From Inquilinus limosus_F (GTDB lineage: Bacteria > Pseudomonadota > Alphaproteobacteria > DSM-16000 > Inquilinaceae): a stretch of 64,000 nucleotides of DNA. The notes under the pieces were generated by a model, which did not search any database, was not told where the DNA came from, and was given only the letters and a program-made list of their open reading frames with translations. The translations under genes were made by a program, and so were the position numbers. Within the stretch, counting starts at the first letter, position 1; each line of letters starts with the position of its first letter. Location of the stretch: contig NZ_JAHVDK010000022.1 in the NCBI RefSeq assembly GCF_051487185.1, positions 62,001 to 126,000 of the forward strand. The letters are read 5' to 3'. Below, one piece after another: positions 8,830 through 18,799 of the stretch.

Positions 8830-9929
8830 GGCGTCCCTCCGCCCTCTGCGAACCGGCGGCGCGCCGGTTCATCCCCCGAGGGAGACGGCGGTGCGGCGTG
8901 GGTTCGGATCGCGCTGAAATCATGGGATATCGGCGACCGCATGGCCCGCCGTCCCGCGATCGGGACGAGGCCGTTCGGCCCCGGCTGCACCGGATGCTTC
9001 TCTGCAGGCGCCATCGCCGTGGGTTTGGTGATCCCGCGGATCAGACTCTTGTTGATCCGCCCGTCAGGCTCGAAGGGCAGAGGCTGGGGACGCGCCCCCT
9101 TGTACTTCTCAAGCGCGGTCTCGCACTCCTCGAGCTCGCCCTTCACGCTCCGGCAGTCGTCCTCGCTTGCCTGCGACCCCGCGGTGAGCCCGCCAAGCCA
9201 GCTTCCCAGGAGCCAGCCGAGCCCCGTACCCAACCCGGCGCCGAGGACGCCGCCCACGATCCCGCCGGCGACAAGCCCTCCCACGTCGCGACTGGATTTC
9301 GAGGCCAGTTCGGCGACCTTCACCCCGGCGACGGCACCGCCTGCCGCTCCGCCTAATCCGAGCGTCGTGGCGCCGACGATCCCGCCGACGATGCCCCCTC
9401 TCGACTTCGCGTCTCCGCACCGTGCATCGATGGTCTCGTGCAGGCACACCGCTTCGGCACTCCAGGCCCGCAATTCCGCGTTGTCACTGTTGAGCTCGTG
9501 CCATTTGCCGTAGGCCGTGCCGCAGAGATCATTGACGGCTTCGCTCGGAAATGCGGGATCGAGCTCGTCGGGGGGAACGCCGCCATCGTCGCGCGCTTGG
9601 CACTTGGTGACGCGTCGGCAGGCCTCGGCAAGATGCGGATCGCTGACATGCGCTTCCTCGTGCACGCGCACGCAGTTCCCGACGGCATGCTCCTTGTACA
9701 CGGTGGGAATGAGCTTGCCCGACTCGCATCGCGTGTCGCCGAGATTCGGCGATCGCGCGGCCGCGTGATCCCGGGATGTCCCCTGCCCTGGGGAACGGCA
9801 CGCGGCGCATGGCCCGCCGCCGATCGTATGCCGGCCGCAGGCGCAGTGCCGCCGCAGCAACCCGGAGTCGGGTTGCCTGCTGACGCGGGCCGCCTTCGCG
9901 GCGCATGGTGAATGCGCTCTAGGGACCAC
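8826..9929 (-). CDS. Cys-rich eCIS cargo-like protein with HEEAH motif and glycine-zipper segment
   Basis: 367 residues from a GTG at 9929, chosen because GGGGAGG lies 8 bases upstream; an in-frame GTG at 9983 is possible. Order of features: a C-x-C-GRHTIGGG-x-C-x2-C knuckle (Cys 29, 31, 41, 44) also present in the next cargo gene; a Cys-rich region with HEEAH at 90-94 and many spaced Cys (68, 86, 104, 110, 136, 162, 171); a strongly glycine-zippered, helix-like stretch at 179-250; and a C-terminal HDFSAIRTH (336-344) that resembles the DFSxVRVH motif of DUF4157 domains but sits at the wrong end. HEEAH could be a zincin active site, but no family was recognised. Predicted to be an eCIS payload or payload-linked protein by context; function is inference. 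Confidence 0.7.
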   Translation of the reverse strand: MVPRAHSPCAAKAARVSRQPDSGLLRRHCACGRHTIGGGPCAACRSPGQGTSRDHAAARSPNLGDTRCESGKLIPTVYKEHAVGNCVRVHEEAHVSDPHLAEACRRVTKCQARDDGGVPPDELDPAFPSEAVNDLCGTAYGKWHELNSDNAELRAWSAEAVCLHETIDARCGDAKSRGGIVGGIVGATTLGLGGAAGGAVAGVKVAELASKSSRDVGGLVAGGIVGGVLGAGLGTGLGWLLGSWLGGLTAGSQASEDDCRSVKGELEECETALEKYKGARPQPLPFEPDGRINKSLIRGITKPTAMAPAEKHPVQPGPNGLVPIAGRRAMRSPISHDFSAIRTHAAPPSPSGDEPARRRFAEGGGTP

Positions 9930-10044
9930 GGGAGCTGCCTCCCCGATGTGACCAGATCGTTTGTGCGCGTGAACGACATCCACCGGCGGTGTGGTGATCG
10001 CAGCCGCGCAACCGATGCCGATCGCGTATTTCTTTCGTCGTCAT
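9919..10044 (-). CDS. Short ORF bridging two cargo genes (41 residues, uncertain)
   Basis: An ATG at 10044 overlaps the TGA of the glutaminase-like gene as ATGA, the same coupling used throughout this operon, and reads 41 codons to a TAG at 9919, just past the GTG start of the next gene (9929). The peptide is basic and Cys-poor with no recognised domain. It may be a coupling leader that carries ribosomes from one cargo gene to the next, or the remains of a longer N-terminus of the next gene displaced by a frameshift: the other frame over the same stretch reads without stops into that gene. Confidence 0.3.
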   Translation of the reverse strand: MTTKEIRDRHRLRGCDHHTAGGCRSRAQTIWSHRGGSSRGP

Positions 10045-11849
10045 TGTTCGAGGGCCGAGTCGATCTGGCTTGATTGGGCGGGTGTCACACGAGCCTTGAG
10101 CCGGGCGAGCAGATGCTTGAACTGATTCTTCAGGTTCTGGCGTGCCGTGGCCGTGGCGCTGCGCAGAGCCGAGACGATCGCGACGACATCGATCACGGCA
10201 CGTCTCAGCTGCCGGCGGATGAAGGCGGCAAGTTCGAAGGCCGGGATCAGGTTGACATAGCCGGTGATGCGTTCGCGGTAGCTGGAATCCGTGGCTTCGG
10301 CGTCCGCGCGGGTTTCCTCGTCCGGATCGAGATCTGTCGGGTTGTAGGTGTAGCGCGGGGCCGTCACCGCGACGCGGTCGTGACGCCTGGCCGCGCCGAA
10401 GACGCTGCCTCCTTCTTCGCGCATCGCGTCCTGAAGCTGCGCCAGCGACAGCCGCGTGAAGGTTCGGCTGCCGCCCATCCGATCCTCCCACTGGGCCAAG
10501 GATATGGGGCCGTCGGCAAGGGAGGGATCGATGACGGTCTCGATCAGGCCGCGCACCGGGTCCCGGACCTTGATGATCGGCGCGACGTGCCAAGCCCAAA
10601 TTTGGTCCGGAGGGCCGGTCCTGACCGCGTTCCCTGCGTCCTCGGTGTTGTCTCTGTTCCTGGCGTAGTCAGTTGGCGCGAGAAGCGGGCTCCTGCCCGC
10701 CAGCGCGAAGACCTTCTCCGAGGCGTAGCCCATCTCCGTGAGCAGCTCCTCCATCCGGTGTGCGCGCGCGTAGCAGCCGTCCGGCGCATGGTGGAACGGG
10801 ATGCGGGCCGACCCTGTCGTCGTAAGGATCGAGGCCTGCGACAGGGCGGCGAAGATCTCGTTCGCCTGCTCGGGCGAGACCTCCTCGGTCTCCGGCCTGC
10901 TTTCCAGCTGGCCGCGACGGATCCAGCCGACGCGATTGAGGAACGGGCCGACCGTGACCCGCACCCTGACCCATTGCTGGCCGCCGGCGTTGAAGGGCCG
11001 GCCGATGCCTTCGTCGATGATGACCAGCCGCGTGTTCTGCGGGAGCAGCACCGTGGATGTCGGGGGCAACGTGCTCGGGTCGTCGACGAGTTCGGCGTCC
11101 GGAGCCTTGGTTTCCCAATGCATCAGGCGCCGGTTTCCCGACACCAGGGCGGCAATCAGACCGCCAATGATCGCGGCGCCGGCAATGGCACCGATCGCGA
11201 TGCCGATCCCTGCGCCGGTGCTCAGCCGGCTCAGCAGGCCGGCTCGATGACCCGGCGAGACCAGGGCACCGGACGAGCCGGCCTGCGCGTCCGCCGCCGC
11301 GATGCGGCCGGCCCGATCGGCCTCGGCTTCCGACCGGCTGTCGGGTGGATCGATCCGCAGATCCGGTGTGATGCTCCCGCTGCCGTTCTGCGCGACATGG
11401 GCGAGTTCATGCGCAAGGACAGCCCGGCCGACGGGGCGCTCGAGGTCGAATCCGCCGCTGCCGAAGACGATGTGCCGTCCGACGGTGTAGGCATGGGCGT
11501 CGACAGCGTGCGCCGACTGGGCGGCGAAGCTGTCGAGATGAATCTGCACGTCGCTGAAGTCGTGCTTGAAGCGCATCTCCATGTCGCGGCGTGCGCGGTG
11601 CGGCAGAGGCTGACCGGCCGTGCCGAGCACCCGGTGCACGATCGAAGGCACGTTTCGCGGCGTTCCGCTGCCGGCGTTCAGCCGCCGCAGTGCGGCGTGT
11701 TCCTGCTTGGCGCAGTTCGCGCACTCGCCGCCGGCAATCGTATGCTGGCCGCAGGAGCATTGGCGCTGCAACAGGCCTGCGGAGCGATGTGCGCTCGTCT
11801 GGAGCCCTGCAGAATTGGCGTGCGTCAGTGCGGCAGCCGATCTCTTCAT
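10041..11849 (-). CDS. eCIS cargo: DUF4157 protein with protein-glutaminase-like effector domain
   Basis: 602 residues. Residues 25-47 hold a LLQRQCSCGQHTIAGGEC knuckle (Cys 31, 33, 43, 46), common at the start of eCIS cargo. A DUF4157 domain follows (HDFSDVQIH near 96, AYTVGRHIVFG, HELAHV at 147-152). A hydrophobic Gly/Ala/Ile segment at about 207-237 looks like a membrane helix. An SH3-like stretch (QQWVRVRVTVGP, GWIRRGQLE) precedes a domain with DGCYARAHRMEELL (Cys359), WAWHVAP (His421) and VIDPSL (Asp441). That C-H-D order and the CYARAH and DPS contexts match protein-glutaminase/glutamine deamidase folds, enzymes that convert protein glutamine to glutamate. The C-terminal 130 residues are helical and basic. 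Predicted: injected effector that deamidates a target-cell protein. Function is inferred from motifs. Confidence 0.8.
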   Translation of the reverse strand: MKRSAAALTHANSAGLQTSAHRSAGLLQRQCSCGQHTIAGGECANCAKQEHAALRRLNAGSGTPRNVPSIVHRVLGTAGQPLPHRARRDMEMRFKHDFSDVQIHLDSFAAQSAHAVDAHAYTVGRHIVFGSGGFDLERPVGRAVLAHELAHVAQNGSGSITPDLRIDPPDSRSEAEADRAGRIAAADAQAGSSGALVSPGHRAGLLSRLSTGAGIGIAIGAIAGAAIIGGLIAALVSGNRRLMHWETKAPDAELVDDPSTLPPTSTVLLPQNTRLVIIDEGIGRPFNAGGQQWVRVRVTVGPFLNRVGWIRRGQLESRPETEEVSPEQANEIFAALSQASILTTTGSARIPFHHAPDGCYARAHRMEELLTEMGYASEKVFALAGRSPLLAPTDYARNRDNTEDAGNAVRTGPPDQIWAWHVAPIIKVRDPVRGLIETVIDPSLADGPISLAQWEDRMGGSRTFTRLSLAQLQDAMREEGGSVFGAARRHDRVAVTAPRYTYNPTDLDPDEETRADAEATDSSYRERITGYVNLIPAFELAAFIRRQLRRAVIDVVAIVSALRSATATARQNLKNQFKHLLARLKARVTPAQSSQIDSALEQ

Positions 11850-12991
11850 GGCACCCGCCCGCCGCGTTTTACCTGCTCGATGAAGGGCAGATAGGCGGAG
11901 ACGTCTCTCCCCGCCTTGAGCGTTTCATAGAAATCCCCGCAGATGCTGGCCTGCTGTTCGGTGTTGAAATCCGTGAACTTCTTGCCCGCGGCGTGGGCGG
12001 CCTGCAGGGCGGCCTCCCCGCCATAGTCATAAGCGCGCGAGCCGCGCATTGCGGTCACGGTCTTGCGGACGACCGAGATGCCGTGCTGGGTCTGCCAGGC
12101 ATGGGTCAGCTCATGGATCAGCAGCGGCATGTACTCGGCCAGCGGCTTCGACAGGTAGCCTCGCGGCAGATAGGCCGTGTCGAAGGGCGTGCGGGCGTAG
12201 CCCCCGATGGTCATCACCGGGGCGGAGTCGGAGACCTTGGCGGTGGAGAAGTTGAGGCTCGTGCCGAAGACCAGCTTGGCCTCGGTCTGCTCGGTGGCAT
12301 TGAGCGGGCGGGCTTCGGAGGTGGCGACGTCGCCGGCTACCATGCCGATGATGCCGCCGAGCACGCCGCCGACCAGCGCACCGACCCATCCGGCGCTGGC
12401 GCCGATCCCGGCCCCGAACGCGGCGCCGGCCACACCGCCGCCGATCGCGCCGCCGGTGGCCCGCTGGATCGTGCCGCGATCCGCGCTCCGGCCGATGGGC
12501 GGGGCGGCCGCGCCGGCGCCGACCAGCTGCGAGACCTCGCCGGCTTCCCGCTCCGCGGCCGTGTCGGCCGCGCCGACGCGGTAGGTCTGCAGGCTCGGTC
12601 CGCTCCGGCCCTGCTGCACGACATGCGTCAGCTCATGGGCGATCAGCGTCCGGCCGTCCAGCGTGTCCGGTCGGTAGCGGCCGGGGCCGAAGACGATGTC
12701 GCGCCCTACCGTGTAGGCCTGGGCGTCGATCGCCCGGGCCGAGATGCCTGCGCTCTGGTCGGTGTGGACACGGACATGGCTGAAGTCGCGGCCGAAGCGG
12801 GGCTCCATGAAGACGCGCGTCGAGGCATCGAGAGATTGGCCCGGCGATGCTGGCGTAGCCTCGACCGCGCCTAGTGCAGCCCGCGGTCCGCCGTGCCGCT
12901 GGGCGGCGGGACGGTGGCCGGGGGGCGACCAACTGTCGGCCGCGTCGGTGGCCGAGGTGTGCGAGTGGGGCCGATCATGCGTGCCGCTCAT
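11846..12991 (-). CDS. eCIS cargo-like protein: DUF4157 plus second HELTH zincin domain
   Basis: 381 residues, preceded by an AGGTGAGGAC ribosome site. The first half is a classical DUF4157 domain (RDFSHVRVHTD at 68-78, AYTVGRDIVFGPGRY, HELTHVVQQ with H119, E120, H123). A Gly/Ala-rich zipper segment (about 180-220) resembles two short membrane helices. The C-terminal domain carries a separate HELTHAWQTQHG (H293, E294, H297) and, 48 residues on, NTEQQASICGDF, whose Glu345 would be the third zinc ligand of a gluzincin-like site. This C-terminal arrangement resembles the phage/VgrG-associated 'vgr-related' proteins with a HExTHxWQ...EQQA pattern. So two potential metalloprotease centres occur in one polypeptide. 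Stop and next start overlap (ATGA). Confidence 0.82.
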   Translation of the reverse strand: MSGTHDRPHSHTSATDAADSWSPPGHRPAAQRHGGPRAALGAVEATPASPGQSLDASTRVFMEPRFGRDFSHVRVHTDQSAGISARAIDAQAYTVGRDIVFGPGRYRPDTLDGRTLIAHELTHVVQQGRSGPSLQTYRVGAADTAAEREAGEVSQLVGAGAAAPPIGRSADRGTIQRATGGAIGGGVAGAAFGAGIGASAGWVGALVGGVLGGIIGMVAGDVATSEARPLNATEQTEAKLVFGTSLNFSTAKVSDSAPVMTIGGYARTPFDTAYLPRGYLSKPLAEYMPLLIHELTHAWQTQHGISVVRKTVTAMRGSRAYDYGGEAALQAAHAAGKKFTDFNTEQQASICGDFYETLKAGRDVSAYLPFIEQVKRGGRVP

Positions 12992-13030
12992 GTCCTCACC
13001 TCCGCTCCGGGATCTGCGATGGCGCGCCGG

Positions 13031-13323
13031 TCATGGCCTGCCCCTGTGCCCCGAGCCCATGACGGTGCGAGGCTCCTCGATCCCGGCATGGACCGACCGT
13101 GCCACCGCGCGGCCGATGGCGTCGGGTCTTTCGCCGCGGCCGAGGTGGATCGGCGGCGCGGACAGGCGGGGCAGTGCGCCGCCAGCGGCCAGATCGCGGC
13201 CGAGGCCGCCCGCCGCGAGCAGCCGCGCCAGCTCGGCCTCGACCGCCGCGCGAACCCGCGGCCCCTCGGCGGCCGTGACGGGAAGGCCGTCGAGCACCAG
13301 GCGCTCGATATGCAGCTCGATCC

Positions 13324-13327
<4 letters not shown>
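13031..13327 (-). CDS. Small conserved eCIS protein of unknown function
   Basis: 98 residues from an ATG at 13327 overlapping the stop of the AAA+ ATPase gene. Starts MRIELHIERLVLDGLPVT, an opening I associate with small proteins encoded next to eCIS ATPase genes; the middle is Ala/Leu-rich and helical, the C-terminus basic and probably flexible. No catalytic motif. A 12-codon ORF begins at an ATG overlapping its stop (13034) and ends 3 bases before the next gene's GGAGG-type signal, too short to call. Role unknown; the coupling to the ATPase suggests joint action in assembly. Confidence 0.7.
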
Positions 13328-15437
<2,110 letters not shown>

Positions 15438-15441
<4 letters not shown>

Positions 15442-16667
15442 GGGATCACGACCTTCTGCGTCTCGTCGAAGACCGGCGGGGTGACCGAGCGGTCGACCAG
15501 GCGGCTGTCGACCCCGTCGACCCTGAGTCGGTAACGGCGGGTTCCGGCGACGGCCTCGTCGATGGTGAATGTCAGCGTGTCCGTCTGTGTCGGATGCGGG
15601 GCCGCGGCGATCTCGCTCGACCCGAGCAGCAGCGTCGCCCGTTGCCCGGGCCGGATCTCGGGCGCGCAGGTCGCCGTCAGGGTCACCGGTCCGGGGGCCG
15701 TTCCCGCCACCGCGATCGTCGCGCCGGGCGCCAGCGCCAGCGGCAGCTGATTGGTGATCCGCTCGAAGGTCTCGCCGGCGCGGGTCACCACCACGCTCAC
15801 CCTGTAGAAGCCGGCCGGCCAGCCGGCGGGCTGGTTTGGAATCGCGACCTTCAGCTCGGTCGCGGTGCCGCCGGCGGCGGGCGGCAGCAGGATCGGCGCC
15901 GGCAGCAGCGGATGCTCGAAGCGCACGGCGACGCTCGTGCCGTCGAGATGGACGCCGCTGAGCAGGATCTCCTCGCCGAGGCGGGCGGAGGGCTGGTTTC
16001 CCGGCGGGGTCACCGCATCGAGCGTCGGCAGCGGCGGCGACAGGTCGCCCTGCGCGGTGATGCCGGAATCGCCCTGGCCGCGGGCGAGGACCGGCAGGCC
16101 GGACCGCGTCGGACGCCGGCTCTCGATCAGCACGACCGAGGCCTGATAGGCGGCGGAAAGCCGGTAGGGCGCGGAGAAGCCGGTCCACAGCTTCGACAGC
16201 TCGTCGAGCGAGATCGGGTGTGGGGTCAGCCGCACGCGCTCGATCTGGCGGTCGAGATCGGCGTCCGGCAGCGGGCCCTGGGTGGCCAAGCGAATCTCCT
16301 CCGCGCCCAGGATCGGATGGTCGTGGAGGATGCTCATCGCGGCGCCCAGCAGCCTGTGGCCCGACGGCTTGGTGGCGTCGTTGCCCTCGCCATAGGCGGT
16401 GACCAGGTAGAACAGATTGAGCGGCAGCGGCGGGTGGCTGATCTCACCCGGCAGCACCTGGCGCGGCATGTCGGCATTGACCCAGGCGGCGCTGCGCACG
16501 ACCTGGTAGAGGAAGAGGTTGACGCGGTTGTTCGTCTCGTTGTCCGGCCGAGCCTTGTCGAGCGGGCGCATCGTGACGTCGATCCCGCTGAACCCATCCT
16601 TCAGGCCCTGGAACAGGATCGACTGGAGCGTCGCCGTGACCGCCGCGATGGCATCGGTGTTGCTCAC
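15438..16667 (-). CDS. DUF4255 (Pvc16-type) tail-terminator/cap protein
   Basis: 409 residues from a GTG at 16667 (AGGTGA just upstream). The N-terminal ~180 residues are DUF4255: AIAAVTATLQSILFQGL, VNLFLYQVVRSAAWVN and LPLNLFYLVTAYGEG are the usual markers. The C-terminal part is beta-rich with Ig-like segments (SGVHLDGTSVAVRFEHPLLP, YRVSVVVTRAGETFERITNQ). Afp16/Pvc16 proteins cap the tube and sheath and set the length of the particle. The extra Ig-like part may decorate the cap. Start overlaps nothing; the stop overlaps the ATPase start. Confidence 0.9.
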
Positions 16668-16670
16668 GGC

Positions 16671-17519
16671 TCACCTCGCCCTGTTTCGCAGATATTCGTC
16701 GAGGCTCATCACCGGCGACGGGCGTTCGGGGCGCGCCGCGTCGGACGACGGTGTGGCCACGGCCTTGACCTCGACCCTGCCGATGGTGACGTGAATCGCC
16801 GGCTCGCTCCGCTGCGCGCGCTGGGGCGGAGGCAGGAGGGCGGGCACGATGCGCGCTGCCGCCGGCGCCTGCAGGATCCCGCTCGCGGCCGGCGCGGGCC
16901 GGGCCGTCACCGCCGGCATCTCCCTGCGATCATGCTGCGTCGCCGCGTCTATGCCGATCGACTGGGGCAGGGGCGGTGCGGGGCCGCGCCGGCCCGCGGC
17001 CGGTCGCTCCTCCATCCGCTCGACCATGTCCGCTTCCGCTGTCTCCTCGATGCGCAGGGTGCGAGGCCTCGCCGCGATCCCCGCCGGCCGGATCGCGCGG
17101 CCGGGTTCCCTCGCCGTCGGGGCGGGCGCATCCCGTGTCGCCGCGAAGCCGTCCACCGGCTCGGCAGCGGGCGGCGCCGGTCGGCGTGGAGCGATGGAGG
17201 CGCCTCGCGCCGCCGAAGGGATGTCCGCCATTTCCGGCTGTGGGTCGGCGTGGCGGTCCGGAACGGCCGGGCCCGGCGCGACGCTTCGCGCTCCGGTCCG
17301 CCGCTTCCTGGGCGACTCCGGTTCCGCCGTCGCCGGCGGCACCTCGATGGCCTGAGCATCGACCTCGTCCACGCGTTCGCCAGAGCTCTCCTGCAGCGGC
17401 CTCTCCACCAGATCGGCTGCGGCCGTGGCCACCGGCTCGAACAGCGAGAGGGTTCTCGGCCGGAGCTGCCCTTCCGGTCGGCCGAGCCGTGCGGCGATGC
17501 GGGTCAGGAAGCCGGCCAT
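16671..17519 (-). CDS. Disordered eCIS family protein with conserved C-terminal tail
   Basis: 282 residues from the ATG at 17519, which lies 16 bases inside the preceding gene. A short N-terminal FLTRIAARLG helix is followed by about 190 residues rich in Pro, Ala, Arg and Glu without recognisable fold. The C-terminus is different: IHVTIGRVEVKAVATP followed by PSPVMSLDEYLRNRAR. A similar VxIGRxEVxA...SLxxYL ending recurs in proteins of this position in other eCIS loci as I recall them, so the tail is probably a docking peptide. No catalytic function is suggested. A scaffold or length-control role is possible but unproven. Confidence 0.7.
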   Translation of the reverse strand: MAGFLTRIAARLGRPEGQLRPRTLSLFEPVATAAADLVERPLQESSGERVDEVDAQAIEVPPATAEPESPRKRRTGARSVAPGPAVPDRHADPQPEMADIPSAARGASIAPRRPAPPAAEPVDGFAATRDAPAPTAREPGRAIRPAGIAARPRTLRIEETAEADMVERMEERPAAGRRGPAPPLPQSIGIDAATQHDRREMPAVTARPAPAASGILQAPAAARIVPALLPPPQRAQRSEPAIHVTIGRVEVKAVATPSSDAARPERPSPVMSLDEYLRNRAR

Positions 17520-18238
17520 GCTTCGAGCATCCCGAGATAGTGGCGCCGCCGGATCGGGCTGAGCGCGAGGATGTCGCGCTCGCTCCAGCCATAGGCCGAG
17601 GCGAGCCGGTGAACGTCGCGCAGGGTCCGCGCCGCCCATTCGCTGAGCTCGGCCCACAGGAAGGGCAGGATGTCGAAGGCGGCCTGCCACTGATGGCCAC
17701 AGGCCGGGCAGGACAGGGCGAGCTGGACATCGGCCTGGGGGTCGAGCTCCGCAATGCGGTCCTCCACCGCCGCGATCACCTCGGCCGGCAACTGCGTGAC
17801 CGCCGTCGGCTCGCCGGACCGGCTGGCCGAGGCGACGCAGCGGTCGAGCAGCAGGCGCCAGCGCTCCTCCGGTGTGGCGCGCTCCGCCGCTATCTGGTCG
17901 CGGCTGTTGAGCAGGCGGAGGCTCAGCGCGTAGTCCCCCCGGCTGATCTCCAGGGGCGCGCGGGCCGGCGCTGCGCGAAGCTGGCCGGTCGCCATCTCGG
18001 TCTCCAGCGTGTCGCCGCAGGCGGGGCACTCGACGAGCCCTGTGATCGTCCGCCCGAACAGCAGCTCGCGCAGGTCGAGAAGCAGGCCGTCGCGCACGCC
18101 GATGCTGAGATCGGCGGCTGTGTCGGCATCCATATCGGGGTGGACGAGCTCGAGGAGAGCCAGGCCGCGCGCGACGGATGTCTCGCCGAGCCCGCGCTCC
18201 CAGAGCGCCAGGAGCTCGTCACTGCCGGGACTGCGCAT
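17504..18238 (-). CDS. T4-type baseplate hub assembly chaperone (gp51/gp26-like) with zinc-ribbon pairs
   Basis: 244 residues. The protein opens with LLALWERGLGETSVARGLAL, then an all-helical body. Two CPAC pairs, ECPACGD near residue 70 and SCPACGH near residue 177, could jointly form a zinc ribbon. The C-terminal AYGWSERDILALSPIRRRHYLGML is characteristic of the 'T4 family baseplate hub assembly chaperone' proteins found between tube and DUF4255 genes in eCIS and related phages. Probably acts in the cytoplasm during hub assembly and is not part of the finished particle. Confidence 0.78.
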   Translation of the reverse strand: MRSPGSDELLALWERGLGETSVARGLALLELVHPDMDADTAADLSIGVRDGLLLDLRELLFGRTITGLVECPACGDTLETEMATGQLRAAPARAPLEISRGDYALSLRLLNSRDQIAAERATPEERWRLLLDRCVASASRSGEPTAVTQLPAEVIAAVEDRIAELDPQADVQLALSCPACGHQWQAAFDILPFLWAELSEWAARTLRDVHRLASAYGWSERDILALSPIRRRHYLGMLEAWPAS

Positions 18239-18262
18239 GGGTGTCGCCCTGTGGCTTTGTGC

Positions 18263-18787
18263 TTACCCTGTGGCGGCGAGCGTGGGCTCTTCCGGCTCGG
18301 GCACGGCGACGTCGCGCTCCCAGCCCTCGTTCTCCAGCTTGATGTGCTGGATGGCGACGGCGTTGGCGTTGGCGTCGAGATCGGGCAGCGCCTGGTACTC
18401 GGACACCCAGCACCGGTAGACCTTATAGGTGAGGGCGACCTGGCCGGCCTCGTTGTACACCTCGATCAGGATGTCCTTGCGGAAATCCTTGAGCGACACC
18501 TCGGCACCGAGTCCGGCCCCGATCCGCCACACCTTGCTGGCCCAGGCCTCGAATTCGAGGTCATGGGTGACGCCGCGCTCGAGCGTGATCGCATCGAACT
18601 CGCTGCGGCCGGGCGACTTGCGGCTGCTCGACGGGTCGCCGCCTTCGCGGTGCTTCACGACCTCGGTCGTGCGCTTCAGCATGCCGACCTTGCTCACCCC
18701 TGCGACGTACTTCCCGTCCCACTTCACGCGGAACTTGAAGTTCTTGTAGGGATCGAAGCGCTGAGCATTGACGCTGAACTGAGCCAT
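18263..18787 (-). CDS. eCIS inner tube protein (T4 gp19-like)
   Basis: 174 residues, the normal size of gp19-type tube proteins. Signature stretches are DPYKNFKFRVKWDGKYVAGV at the start, VVKHREGGDPS with RKSPGRSEFDAITLERGVTH, and the C-terminal YKVYRCWVSEYQALPDLDAN. CGGGAGGGGATC is a strong ribosome site 3 bases before ATG. It directly follows the sheath gene, as in other contractile systems. It is the only tube gene seen in the window, whereas Afp and PVC carry two or more. Expected to polymerise as hexameric rings inside the sheath and to hold payload in its lumen. Confidence 0.93.
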   Translation of the reverse strand: MAQFSVNAQRFDPYKNFKFRVKWDGKYVAGVSKVGMLKRTTEVVKHREGGDPSSSRKSPGRSEFDAITLERGVTHDLEFEAWASKVWRIGAGLGAEVSLKDFRKDILIEVYNEAGQVALTYKVYRCWVSEYQALPDLDANANAVAIQHIKLENEGWERDVAVPEPEEPTLAATG

Positions 18788-18799
18788 GATCCCCTCCCG

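Noticed and set aside
12995..13034. 12-codon ORF overlapping the stop of the small eCIS gene
   Set aside because: Too short to support as a gene; probably chance, although it may help ribosomes reach the next start.
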